Assembly: GCF_042435035.1 (NCBI RefSeq)
Contig: NZ_JBHMQT010000058.1
Location: forward strand, 1-64,000
Direction: 5' to 3'
Length of the DNA stretch: 64,000 bases
Source: Sphaerimonospora cavernae
GTDB lineage: Bacteria; Actinomycetota; Actinomycetes; Streptosporangiales; Streptosporangiaceae
The translations under genes and the position numbers were made by a program. The notes under the pieces were generated by a model. The model was not told the DNA's origin, did not search any database, and saw only the letters and a list, made by a program, of their open reading frames with translations. Every line of letters begins with the position of its first letter. Within the stretch, counting starts at the first letter, position 1. Shown here in pieces: positions 16,901 through 24,660 of the stretch.

Positions 16901-17775
16901 GAGTCTCCCCGGGTGCAGCGCGGCACATCGGGGGGCTCGACGAGGGCGCGTGCGACGCGCCCGGCGATCGACTGGGCCACCGGCAACACCTCGCTGTTCG
17001 GCAACTCCTCCGGCGGGACCGACTCCCGGGTCCTGCCATCGGCGTACCCCGCCGTCGCGAAGACGATGTACGGGCCGGCCCCGACCCAGCCCGTCCACTG
17101 CCGTTGTGCCGGTCCGAAGGTGTCGGTGATCGTGCCGGGGAACGCCGCCGGCCGTACGCCGACGCGGTCGTCCACCGGGAGTTCGGCGGCCGCCTGCCGC
17201 CCGGCCTCCTCGTCTCGTAGTACGGCTATGCCCACCGTGACGACGAAGGTGGCCGTCTGGTCGACGTAGGTGGCGCGCAACACGGTGCGACAGCCGTACC
17301 GGCCGAGGGCCGACGTGACCTGCGAGTCGAGCGCCGCCGTGCAGGGCGCCTCGGGTGCCACCCCCACCCTGCGGGCGTCCTGCCGCGCCCGGCCGAGTGC
17401 CGTGTACGGCAACTCTTCGGGGAAGACCATGCCGATCGGCCACGCGTGCCAGCGGCGCGCCACGTCCTGCGCGACGTACCTCGCCCGTTCGTCCTCGGTG
17501 AGAGGGCGCGGGCGCCTCTCGTTGATCACGCCGATCGAGCCGAGCAGCACGTTCATCGCGGCGACGGCCAGGACGACACTCATGATCGCGAGGTAGACCG
17601 AGCGGAACCGCACCCCCCGGGCCAGCTCGGCCCGTTGCCTGACCGCCCGCTCCGCCGCGGCCCGCCGTCTCGTCCCCGGCCAGGGACGCGCGTGCGCCCG
17701 ACCGGCGGATGGTCCGGACGTCAGATCGCGTCGCCGGTCGCCGGGCCGCGCGCGCCGGTCGTGCTCAGGCGGCAT
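16894..17775 (-). CDS. membrane protein paired with the mycosin pseudoenzyme
   Basis: 293 residues: Arg-rich cytoplasmic N-terminus, one membrane span (VYLAIMSVVLAVAAMNVLLG, about residues 61-80), then an extracytoplasmic domain. It is a paralogue of the protein at 19217-19963: both share ARRWxxWPxGxxFPxxLxY, RVGVxxxxxC, a CRxxLRATYxD segment and AFPGTxTDxF, and both end in a Cys. Cys residues in the outer domain may form disulfides. It starts 9 bases after the active mycosin stop and overlaps the next gene by 7 bases. Function is unknown; strict pairing with mycosins suggests a chaperone, substrate or membrane partner. Confidence 0.75.
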   Translation of the reverse strand: MPPEHDRRARPGDRRRDLTSGPSAGRAHARPWPGTRRRAAAERAVRQRAELARGVRFRSVYLAIMSVVLAVAAMNVLLGSIGVINERRPRPLTEDERARYVAQDVARRWHAWPIGMVFPEELPYTALGRARQDARRVGVAPEAPCTAALDSQVTSALGRYGCRTVLRATYVDQTATFVVTVGIAVLRDEEAGRQAAAELPVDDRVGVRPAAFPGTITDTFGPAQRQWTGWVGAGPYIVFATAGYADGRTRESVPPEELPNSEVLPVAQSIAGRVARALVEPPDVPRCTRGDSC

Positions 17776-17784
17776 ACTCCGATG

Positions 17785-19215
17785 CTACGTCGGGGGGCCC
17801 GTCGACCAAGGAGGCGACGTCGCCGATCTCGCCGCTTCGGGTCGTGGAGCCGGCGAACCGATGCCGTACGGCGGAGCCGTCGAGTCACCGTCATACGGCG
17901 GAGCCGTCGAATCACCGTCATACGGCGGAGCCGTCGAATCGAAACGGCCCGGTAGACCGTCGTCCCCTCTTCTGGTCCGCCGCACGAGCACGGTGATCGC
18001 GGTCAGGCCGACGCCGGCGCCGCCGAGGCCCGCCAGGCCGATGCCGCTGTAGAGCACGATCGCGTTCCGGTCACGCCGCACGACGACGATGGGGTCGGCT
18101 CGGCCGGCGGCGGCGGCGCGTACGGCACGTTTCGGATCCCGCACGCCGCGTCCCGTCGCCGTGACCCGATGCCGGGAGAGCCCCTCCGCGATGTTCAGCG
18201 CCCGGTAGGCGTTGACGACGCCGAAGCCGATGGCGGTGTTGTAGGCGCCCTTCCTCGCCGGGGAGGAGGTCAGCGCCTGAGCGACCAGCGCGGGCGCCAT
18301 CCGGGGGTGGCGCGCCTTGATGAGCGCGGCGACGCCCGACACGAGGGCGGTCGCCTGGGAGGTGCCGCGCCCCACCCAGTATTCGTCTCCGGGACCGGCG
18401 CCGAGGATGTCCACGCCGGGCGCCGCCACCAGCACCGAGGAGTTCCGGTTGGAGAACGAGGCGCGGCGCATCGCGGGGGTCACGGCGGCCACCGAGATCA
18501 CCCCCGGGATCGACGCCGGATAGGAGTACGGCGCGGTGCGCTTGCCCGCGCCGTCGTTGCCCGCGGCGGCCACGAGGATGACGCCTTTGGAGATGGCGTA
18601 GCGGATGGCCGCTCGTTCCGCCTCGGTGGGCAGATCCTTGGAGAGAGACAGGTTGATGACGTCGGCGCCGTGGTCCACGGCGTACCGGATGCCCTTGGCC
18701 ACGACGCCCTCGAAGCGGGGGTCGGAGTTGAACGTGCGGAACCCCGGCTCCTCGTCCTCCAGGATCACCCGGACCGACAGCACCTTCGCCTCCGGCGCCA
18801 CGCCGATGATGCCGTCGCGGCCGCCCGGCCCGTGCCCGTGGCCGGCGATCAGCGACGCCATGTAGGTGCCGTGCAGGCGCAGCGGGCCGACGCCGCGGGG
18901 GTTCGCACCCACGGTGAAATCCCTGCCGACGACCACCGAGCCGACGAGGTCGCGGTGACCGGGGTCGACACCGGAGTCGAGCACCGCCACGGTCACGCCG
19001 CGCCCTTTCGTGATGGTCCAGGCATTGGCCGCGTCCAGGGTCCGCAGCACGTCGCGCTGGCTCAGCCGTACGTCGTCGGCCCGCGCCACCGCACCCAGCG
19101 GGGTGGATGCCGACGTCGTGAAGGCCGGTGACAGAAAGGCCGGTGACAGCACCGTGACCATGGCGGCCAGGACCGCGGCGACCATGCGCGCGATCGTCTT
19201 CAGCGAGGTCAGCAC
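17785..19215 (-). CDS. mycosin-type S8 serine protease
   Basis: About 476 residues from GTG 19215 (two bases after the upstream TGA); an ATG at 19242 is an alternative. Signal peptide, then a subtilase domain with Asp 80 (VAVLDSGVD), His 115 (RLHGTYMASL), oxyanion Asn (AAGND) and Ser 286 (GRGTSQATAL) all present. After the domain come an Arg-rich stretch, a membrane span (IVLYSGIGLAGLGGAGVGLT) and a cytoplasmic tail with three DSTAPPYDG-type repeats. Mycosins (MycP) cleave type VII secretion substrates and stabilise the ESX machine; no eccB/C/D/E or esx genes are in this window. Second gene of a four-gene operon. Confidence 0.88.
   Translation of the reverse strand: MLTSLKTIARMVAAVLAAMVTVLSPAFLSPAFTTSASTPLGAVARADDVRLSQRDVLRTLDAANAWTITKGRGVTVAVLDSGVDPGHRDLVGSVVVGRDFTVGANPRGVGPLRLHGTYMASLIAGHGHGPGGRDGIIGVAPEAKVLSVRVILEDEEPGFRTFNSDPRFEGVVAKGIRYAVDHGADVINLSLSKDLPTEAERAAIRYAISKGVILVAAAGNDGAGKRTAPYSYPASIPGVISVAAVTPAMRRASFSNRNSSVLVAAPGVDILGAGPGDEYWVGRGTSQATALVSGVAALIKARHPRMAPALVAQALTSSPARKGAYNTAIGFGVVNAYRALNIAEGLSRHRVTATGRGVRDPKRAVRAAAAGRADPIVVVRRDRNAIVLYSGIGLAGLGGAGVGLTAITVLVRRTRRGDDGLPGRFDSTAPPYDGDSTAPPYDGDSTAPPYGIGSPAPRPEAARSATSPPWSTGPPT
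17867..17941. repeat. 27-bp tandem repeat in the mycosin tail
   Basis: Two full copies and one partial copy of a 27-bp unit (TACGGCGGAGCCGTCGAGTC..., one A/G difference), encoding the 9-residue repeat DSTAPPYDG near the C-terminus of the mycosin. Confidence 0.85.
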
Positions 19216-19216
19216 C

Positions 19217-19963
19217 TCAGCACCGCCACTCCTCGGCGGCACAGTCGGGGGCTGTCGGAGCGGTGAGCGCGGATGCGACCTGACCGGCCAGGTCGTCGGT
19301 GAACGAGAACATCGTCGGCCGCTGTCTGCCCACCGCGCGGGCCGGACGCCCGTCCACCTGTCCCGCCGTCGTCATCACGACGTACGGCCCGGCCTGCCGT
19401 ACCGTGGCCGCCTGCCGGCCTGCCTGGCTGAAGCGGTCGGTCACGGTCCCGGGGAAGGCGAGGGCGCGCAGCCCGGGGACGGGGGCGCCGTCACGCGGAA
19501 AGGCGTGCTCGGCGGAGGCCGCCGAGCGGGCGTCGGGGAACGCCGCGACGCCTATGGTGATCACTATGCCCTGCAGCGCGTCCAGGTAGGTGGCCCGCAG
19601 GATCGCCCGGCAACCGGCTGCCCGCAGCGCCTTGTGGAGCCGCGTGTCCGTCGCGGACCGGCAGTCGTACCGGGAGGAGACGCCGACCCGTCGCGCCCGC
19701 TCCACGCCGCCCTGCTCGGTGTTGTACGTCAGGGTCGCGGGGAAGATCCTGCCCACCGGCCAGCGTTCCCAGCGCCGTGCCACCTCGGCCGCCGCGGCCT
19801 GCCGTACCTCGTCGGCGCTGGGGCCACGGGTGAGCTCGGCGAGGGCGGTGTTGGCCGCGACGCCGGCGACGATCGCGCAGACGAGGGTCAGTGCGGAGGC
19901 GACGGCCAGGGCCGGCCAGGTCCGCCTTTCGCCCACCACGCCTCCGTTCGCCCGCCCCGGCAC
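19217..19963 (-). CDS. membrane protein paired with mycosin
   Basis: About 248 residues. A single span (ALAVASALTLVCAIVAGVAA) near the N-terminus is followed by an outer domain homologous to the protein at 16894-17775. The start is uncertain: GTG codons at 19963, 19939 and 19936 all fit, while the ATG further upstream (20116) would overlap the divergent gene and is unlikely. The stop lies two bases before the mycosin GTG. It is the first gene of the operon; the duplicated order membrane protein-mycosin, membrane protein-mycosin shows a two-gene unit was copied as a whole. Confidence 0.72.
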   Translation of the reverse strand: MPGRANGGVVGERRTWPALAVASALTLVCAIVAGVAANTALAELTRGPSADEVRQAAAAEVARRWERWPVGRIFPATLTYNTEQGGVERARRVGVSSRYDCRSATDTRLHKALRAAGCRAILRATYLDALQGIVITIGVAAFPDARSAASAEHAFPRDGAPVPGLRALAFPGTVTDRFSQAGRQAATVRQAGPYVVMTTAGQVDGRPARAVGRQRPTMFSFTDDLAGQVASALTAPTAPDCAAEEWRC

Positions 19964-20024
19964 GATTCCCACTGACAGTGACCTTAACGCCCCTCGGAGT
20001 CGAGATCCCCGCAAACCGTCCCGG

Positions 20025-20062
20025 AAAGTACTTGACGCTACGGAAAGGAGAAAGTACTTTCC
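20025..20062 (+). promoter_or_regulatory. promoter with two AAAGTACTT operator boxes
   Basis: A sigma-70-like promoter (TTGACG at 20032-20037, 17-base spacer, TACTTT at 20055-20060) lies 35 bases before the ATG at 20095. Palindromic boxes AAAGTACTT (20025-20033) and AAAGTACTTTCC (20051-20062) cover the -35 and -10 elements. This is the arrangement expected for a repressor, most simply the winged-helix protein encoded by the second gene of the unit. Confidence 0.65.
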
Positions 20063-20094
20063 ACAGTAGAAAGCAAACGAGGGAGGAACGCGGC

Positions 20095-20562
20095 ATGAAC
20101 CCGGAAGAGGCGGCACAGAACCTCGCGACGATCCGCGAGACCCAGGTCAGGGCGGTGGGATCGCACCGCTGGTTTCCGGCGTGGTACATGGCGGGGATCG
20201 GACTGTTCGTGACCGGGATCCAGTTCGTCACCGAACCGGGCGCCGGAAGCCCGGTGAAGGCCGTGGTCGCCGCGCTGCTCGCCGCCGGACTGGGCGCGCT
20301 GGCCGCCGTGTTCGTCGGAACCCGGCGGATGACCGTCGACAACGGTCTGGCCTGGCCCGCCTTCCTCCCCGTGTTCCTGCCGTGGTTGGCCGTGGGCCTC
20401 GGCCTCGCACTCGGGTCGGCGTTCTTCTTCAGCGCCATGGAGGTCCCGTACGGGCGGACCTACGGCGGCCTCGCATTCACCGCTTTCATGGCCGCGACCA
20501 GCCCGCTGATCTCACGTTGGGTGGCCCGCCGGATGGCGAGGAAGCTCGAAGCGGGACTCTGA
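20095..20562 (+). CDS. four-helix membrane protein
   Basis: 155 residues; the start ATG 20095 follows GGGAGGAACG. Four hydrophobic spans are visible (WYMAGIGLFVTGIQFV, VVAALLAAGLGALAAVFVG, FLPVFLPWLAVGLGLALGSA, LAFTAFMAATSPL) with a short cytoplasmic N-terminus. The family is unnamed to me. The stop overlaps the ATG of the winged-helix gene (TGATG). Membrane protein plus small winged-helix repressor pairs of this kind are common in actinomycetes and may sense membrane or peptide stress. Confidence 0.7.
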   Translation: MNPEEAAQNLATIRETQVRAVGSHRWFPAWYMAGIGLFVTGIQFVTEPGAGSPVKAVVAALLAAGLGALAAVFVGTRRMTVDNGLAWPAFLPVFLPWLAVGLGLALGSAFFFSAMEVPYGRTYGGLAFTAFMAATSPLISRWVARRMARKLEAGL

Positions 20563-20885
20563 TGGATCTCGATCCGGTCATCCACGCGCCGGTCCGGCTG
20601 CGGATCGTCTCGCTGCTGGCCGCCGGCGAGGAGGTCGAGTTCGGTTTCGTACGGGACACCCTCGGCGTCAGCGACTCGGTCCTGTCCAAACACGGCAGCG
20701 CACTCGAGGCCGCCGGATATGTGCATGTACGCAAGGGCCACATCGGTAAGCGGCCGAGGACCTGGTATCGCCTCACCGACGTGGGCCGCGCGGCGTTCAG
20801 GACTTACGTGAGCAACCTACAGAAGATCGTCTCCCCCAGCGGCCTGGCGGTCCTCCCGCCCGCCGACACCCCGGGCACCTCGTAA
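20562..20885 (+). CDS. winged-helix transcriptional regulator
   Basis: 107 residues, starting in the TGATG overlap at 20562. HAPVRLRIVSLLAAGEEVEF, VRDTLGVSDSVLSKHGSALE (recognition helix) and YVHVRKGHIGKRPRTWYRLT (wing) match the single-domain MarR/ArsR-like winged-helix family with ending DVGRAAF. Likely autoregulator of the upstream membrane protein through the AAAGTACTT boxes. A 17-bp perfect hairpin follows the stop. Confidence 0.85.
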   Translation: MDLDPVIHAPVRLRIVSLLAAGEEVEFGFVRDTLGVSDSVLSKHGSALEAAGYVHVRKGHIGKRPRTWYRLTDVGRAAFRTYVSNLQKIVSPSGLAVLPPADTPGTS

Positions 20886-20900
20886 CCTCACAGACTCCAT

Positions 20901-20938
20901 ATGAGTACGGCCTTCGCCGAAGCGAAGGCCGTACTCAT
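20901..20938 (+). terminator. terminator after the winged-helix gene
   Basis: Perfect 17-bp stem: ATGAGTACGGCCTTCGC, four-base loop CGAA, GCGAAGGCCGTACTCAT, 15 bases after the stop. There is no T run. Confidence 0.7.
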
Positions 20939-20970
20939 CGGTCGACCAGAGCGAACGATCCCATCCAAGT

Positions 20971-21086
20971 GCAAGATCACGGAAGCCGAAGTCGCAGGTC
21001 ACGGCGGACAGCTGCGCGTTTCGGCAAGATCACGAGGATCGTTTTCCCTGGTCACCTCCCTACCGTGCGAGCAATCGCAAGATCAC
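20971..21086. repeat. degenerate 53-bp tandem repeat
   Basis: GCAAGATCAC occurs at 20971, 21024 and 21077, exactly 53 bases apart, and GGTCAC at 20997 and 21050, again 53 apart. The bases between are not conserved. It lies between a convergent pair (winged-helix gene and moeZ). Confidence 0.6.
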
Positions 21087-21096
21087 GGGATGGTTG

Positions 21097-22275
21097 TCAG
21101 TAGGTGGGGAGGGTGGGGTCGACGGTCTTGATCCAGCTGAGCACGCCGCCGCCGACGTGGACGGCGTCGGAGAAGCCGGCGTTCTTGAGGACCGCGAGGA
21201 CCTCCGCCGACCGGGCACCCGACTTGCAGTGCAGGACGATCTTCTTGTCCTGGGGCAGGCCTTCCAGGGCCGAGCCGTTCAGGAACTCGCCCTTGGGGAT
21301 CAGCACGGCGCCCGGGATGTTGACGATCTCGTACTCGTTCGGCTCGCGGACGTCGATCAGCTGGATGTCTTCGCCCCCGTCGAGCATCGCCTTGAGCTCG
21401 GCCGCGGTGATCGTCGACTCGGCGGCGGCCTGCTGCGCCTCCTCTGAGAGCGTGCCGCAGAACGCCTCGTAGTCGATGAGCTCGGTGATGGTCGGGTTCT
21501 TGCCGCACAGCGGGCACTCGGGGTCCTTGCGCACCCGGACGTCCCGGTACTTCATCTCCAGCGCGTCGTAGATCATGAGGCGGCCCACCAGCGGTTCGCC
21601 GATGCCGGTGATGACCTTGATGGCCTCGTTGACCTGGATGGACCCGATGGCGGCGCACAGCACGCCGAGGACGCCGCCCTCGGCGCAGCTCGGCACCATG
21701 CCGGGCGGCGGGGGCTCGGGGTAGAGGCACCGGTAGCAGGGGCCGTTCTCGGCCCAGAACACGCTGGCCTGGCCGTCGAAGCGGTAGATGGATCCCCAGA
21801 CGTACGGCTTGCCCAGCAGCACGGCCGCGTCGTTGACCATGTACCGGGTGGCGAAGTTGTCGGTCCCGTCCACGATCAGGTCGTAGCCGGAGAAGATGTC
21901 CATCACGTTGTCGGTCGTGAGCGCCACGTTGTGGATCACGACGTTGACCAGCGGATTGACCTCGCGGACGGTGGCGGCGGCCGACTCGGCCTTGAGCCGG
22001 CCGATGTCCGACTGACCGTGGATGACCTGCCGCTGCAGGTTGGACTCGTCCACGACGTCGAAGTCGACGATGCCGAGCGTCCCGACCCCGGCGGCCGCGA
22101 GGTACAACAGCGCGGGAGCGCCGAGGCCGCCCGCGCCCACACACAGCACCTTGGCGTTCTTCAGCCGCTTCTGGCCTGCCATGCCCACATCGGGGATGAT
22201 CAGGTGGCGCGAGTAGCGGCGCACCTCTTCGACGGTCAGCTCGGCTGCCGGCTCTACCAGCGGTGGCAACGACAC
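21097..22275 (-). CDS. moeZ: MoeZ adenylyltransferase/sulfurtransferase
   Basis: 392 residues. N-terminal ThiF/MoeB adenylation domain: VLCVGAGGLGAPALLYLAAA (nucleotide-binding loop), IVDFDVVDESNLQRQV and zinc Cys pairs (CYRC, CPLC). The C-terminal rhodanese domain (about 290-392) has IDVREPNEYEIVNIPGA and an active-site Cys in LHCKSGARS. MoeZ activates the C-terminus of MoaD/CysO/ThiS-type carriers and passes sulfur to them for molybdopterin, cysteine and thiamine or thioamide synthesis. Its position beside a later TetR-DUF3107-DEAD group is as in mycobacteria. Confidence 0.93.
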   Translation of the reverse strand: MSLPPLVEPAAELTVEEVRRYSRHLIIPDVGMAGQKRLKNAKVLCVGAGGLGAPALLYLAAAGVGTLGIVDFDVVDESNLQRQVIHGQSDIGRLKAESAAATVREVNPLVNVVIHNVALTTDNVMDIFSGYDLIVDGTDNFATRYMVNDAAVLLGKPYVWGSIYRFDGQASVFWAENGPCYRCLYPEPPPPGMVPSCAEGGVLGVLCAAIGSIQVNEAIKVITGIGEPLVGRLMIYDALEMKYRDVRVRKDPECPLCGKNPTITELIDYEAFCGTLSEEAQQAAAESTITAAELKAMLDGGEDIQLIDVREPNEYEIVNIPGAVLIPKGEFLNGSALEGLPQDKKIVLHCKSGARSAEVLAVLKNAGFSDAVHVGGGVLSWIKTVDPTLPTY

Positions 22276-22374
22276 AGTTCCACTCCCGTTTTCGTGCCGA
22301 TGGTCGTGCTCGGATCCATGGGCGCCTCACAAGCTCTTCTCACAACTTAACCGGGGTACCCCCGCATTCCCCAA

Positions 22375-23286
22375 TCACGGTGTCCGATGGATGGACACCC
22401 GGGTCTGGTCGAGAAGGCGACGCACCTCCCTCGCCACGACCTCAGGAAACTCCATCTGTGCCACGTGGCCGGCGCTCGGCAGCAGGACGAGCCGGGCATC
22501 GGGGAAGGTCCTGGCCGCCCGGTACGCCATGCGAGAGTGCACCAGCCGGTCGCGCAGGCCGTAGATGAGCAGGGTGGGCGCGGTGATCCGGGCGGCCTGA
22601 GACCACAGGTTGTCCGGCCCGAAGCGAAGATACTCCCTGACGATCGCCCGGGCGCACCCCACGACCGCCGCACCGGAATAGGGGAGGTCGTCGCGCCGGC
22701 GCAACTCCTCCACCGCGTCGCGGAACCGCTCCGGGTGCACCATCGACAGATCGGCGTAGCACATACCCAGAGAGGCCCGGACGCGCCGCTCGGGCGGCAG
22801 CGCGCTGAGCCAGCGGAGGGCCAGCTCCCCGACCCTGGGCGCGGCCGACATCGCGATGCGGGCCGGGCCGTACCGGAGCAGCAGGTCGGGGAGCGCCGGC
22901 GAGACCAGCGTCAGAGATCTGACCAGGTCCGGCCGGGTCGCCGCGAGGCGTACGGAGACGGCTCCGCCCATCGAGTTGCCGAAGAGGTGGACCGGAGCAC
23001 CGAGACGTTCGACGAGCCGCGCGACCACGCGGACATGGCCGTCGACCGAGTAGTCGCCATCGGGCGGCGCGGGCGAGTGGCCGGCCCCGGGCAGATCGAT
23101 CGCCACGCCCCGCACCTCGCCGGACAGCTCCCCCATGAGGTCGGTCCAGTTGGTGGCCGAACCGGCCAGGCCGTGTACGAAGACCGCCGTCTCCTCCGGA
23201 CCTTCCGGCGTCGTTCTCACGTGGATCCGCAGGTCCCCGGTGTCGATCAGCCCGCCGGGCCAGTGCGGAATCGGCTCGGCTCCCAT
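22375..23286 (-). CDS. alpha/beta hydrolase
   Basis: 303 residues from ATG 23286, preceded by AAGGAGGACGT. Alpha/beta-hydrolase features: oxyanion region FVHGLAGSATNW, nucleophile elbow GNSMGG (Ser), and catalytic Asp/His near LIYGLRDRLVH and SAGHVAQME. No signal peptide. The substrate cannot be read. It sits next to moeZ with the same orientation, and its upstream region is shared with the first gene of the secreted array. Confidence 0.85.
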   Translation of the reverse strand: MGAEPIPHWPGGLIDTGDLRIHVRTTPEGPEETAVFVHGLAGSATNWTDLMGELSGEVRGVAIDLPGAGHSPAPPDGDYSVDGHVRVVARLVERLGAPVHLFGNSMGGAVSVRLAATRPDLVRSLTLVSPALPDLLLRYGPARIAMSAAPRVGELALRWLSALPPERRVRASLGMCYADLSMVHPERFRDAVEELRRRDDLPYSGAAVVGCARAIVREYLRFGPDNLWSQAARITAPTLLIYGLRDRLVHSRMAYRAARTFPDARLVLLPSAGHVAQMEFPEVVAREVRRLLDQTRVSIHRTP

Positions 23287-23537
23287 ACGTCCTCCTTCGT
23301 GCCATTCGTTCCACTTCGACACTAGGTCGTACGGGGCACCGCCGCCAGCGTCCACTCGGCCCGACAGAAGACTTATAACGCCCATATTGGGACATTCTAA
23401 ATCCGACATAAATGACATTTCCGAGCGAAATGAGCGGTAGCAGCCCAACGTCGTCAATAAAGCGATAAGCGGAGGGCAAAAGCGGCCGATCGCCGTTTGT
23501 CCCTTGGGTGGCGAGGAAATCAAGACAATGCAGAGAT

Positions 23538-23621
23538 GATCCGCAAGGATCGTTCGAAGGGACATTTTCCAGCTCATCTGGGAAATGCCAGAGTGTCGGG
23601 GCAATAATCCTTCAAGGGGGA
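23538..23621 (+). promoter_or_regulatory. structured 5' leader of secreted paralogue 1
   Basis: Hairpin 1 GATCC-GCAA-GGATC (23538-23551); hairpin 2 GACATTTTCC ... GGGAAATGCC (23561-23589, 9 of 10 pairs); then TCCT-TCA-AGGG, which pairs part of the ribosome site (23608-23618). Hairpin 2 ends 38 bases before the ATG. The same three-part layout precedes paralogues 3, 4, 5, 7 and 8. The sequence further upstream (23370-23480) is AT-rich for this genome. Confidence 0.65.
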
Positions 23622-23627
23622 AATGAA

Positions 23628-24263
23628 ATGCCCAAGCTGAGCAACCTCGTCGGGATCCTCGCGATCAGCGCCGCGCTGACCAGCGGCGCCGTCGCCCTGG
23701 GTGCCGCCGTGACCACCGCGTCCGCCGACGCAGCCACCGTGATGGGCGGCTTTGTCGGCGGCCCCGGCCCGTACGGCAACTGGAACGACAACTGGAACCG
23801 CAACCGCAACAAGCAGCGCCAAGGCCAGAAGGGCAAGAACCACAACAAGAACAAGAACAAGAACAAGACCAAGCAGTGGCAGCACGAGCGCCAGATGCAG
23901 GGTCAGCACCAGTTCCTGCTGCGCGACTTCACCCTCGTCCTGACACCGTTCCAGAAGACCGACAGCGACTCGCGTGCCCTGCCGTACAACTGGCAGTACG
24001 GCCAGTCGTACGCCCTCCCGTGGAACCACCAGCTGGGCACCGCGAACCAGCAGAACCTCCCGCGCGAGAGGCAGACCACGGGAGTCCTGCCGTCGCAGCG
24101 GCAGGCCTCCGACGTCGCACCGCTGCAGGGCCAGCGGGCGGAGGCCGACCCGCGCGTCCGGACGAACAACGTGGCTCCGCAACCCATGAGGCAGCGCGTG
24201 AACGGCGAGCTCGAAGGGCCGGAGCAGAACAACAACAACGGCGACGGCGCCGCGGCCGGGTAA
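23628..24263 (+). CDS. secreted paralogue 1, Lys-Asn rich
   Basis: 211 residues from ATG 23628 (AAGGGGG ribosome site). Signal peptide MPKLSNLVGILAISAALTSG with Ala-rich cleavage region (about residue 34-36). The mature part starts with an aromatic/Asn segment (GNWNDNWNRNRNK), then a Lys-Asn run (residues 80-88, alternating K and N), QWQHERQMQGQHQFLLRDFT, LVLTPFQK, and a Gln/Arg-rich C-terminus ending in an Asn run. No enzyme motif or membrane anchor. Closest relative is paralogue 2. Predicted to be exported by Sec; a structural or nucleic acid/wall-binding role is only a guess. Confidence 0.75.
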   Translation: MPKLSNLVGILAISAALTSGAVALGAAVTTASADAATVMGGFVGGPGPYGNWNDNWNRNRNKQRQGQKGKNHNKNKNKNKTKQWQHERQMQGQHQFLLRDFTLVLTPFQKTDSDSRALPYNWQYGQSYALPWNHQLGTANQQNLPRERQTTGVLPSQRQASDVAPLQGQRAEADPRVRTNNVAPQPMRQRVNGELEGPEQNNNNGDGAAAG

Positions 24264-24385
24264 CCGGGCCGCTGGGTGACCGTCCCCGCGGGCTCGGCGA
24301 AAGGGCGACCGCGCCTTCGCGCCGCCCCGGTGCCCGTACCGGCCGTGGTTCGTAGCCGGTGCCGGCGGCCGACGCCCGCGCTCCT

Positions 24386-24459
24386 CGAAAGCGCCCATGC
24401 CTCCTGCGGAGCGATGTCTTCCGCGTATGCGCTCACACAGTGAGCATGGGCGCTCTTCG
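24386..24459 (+). other. branched inverted repeat between secreted paralogues 1 and 2
   Basis: Outer stem CGAAAGCGCCCATGC (24386-24400) with GCATGGGCGCTCTTCG (24444-24459), one bulged C. Inside are two further stems, CTCC-TGC-GGAG (24401-24411) and GCTCAC-ACA-GTGAGC (24431-24445, competing with the outer stem by one or two bases). This could be a terminator or a three-way-junction RNA. The rest of the 397-bp gap (24264-24660) shows no gene. Confidence 0.5.
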
Positions 24460-24660
24460 AAGTCCATCAGCGGCCGGACCGTCATCCGGCCGGCGGACAG
24501 CCACCCACGACGCCCTGTGACGATCAGTGAATTCAGCCATATCCGCGGCTGTGGCACACGCCGCGGGCACGTCCCGACAGATTCGGGCCGCTCCCCAATT
24601 CGCGGACTTGGAATCGGCCGATCACCGGGATGGAAATCATTTATCAGGAGGAAAAGTCTC

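Noticed and set aside
20971..21086. CRISPR array
   Set aside because: The repeated blocks are only 6-10 bases and the intervals are diverged repeats, not unique spacers; only three copies and no cas genes.
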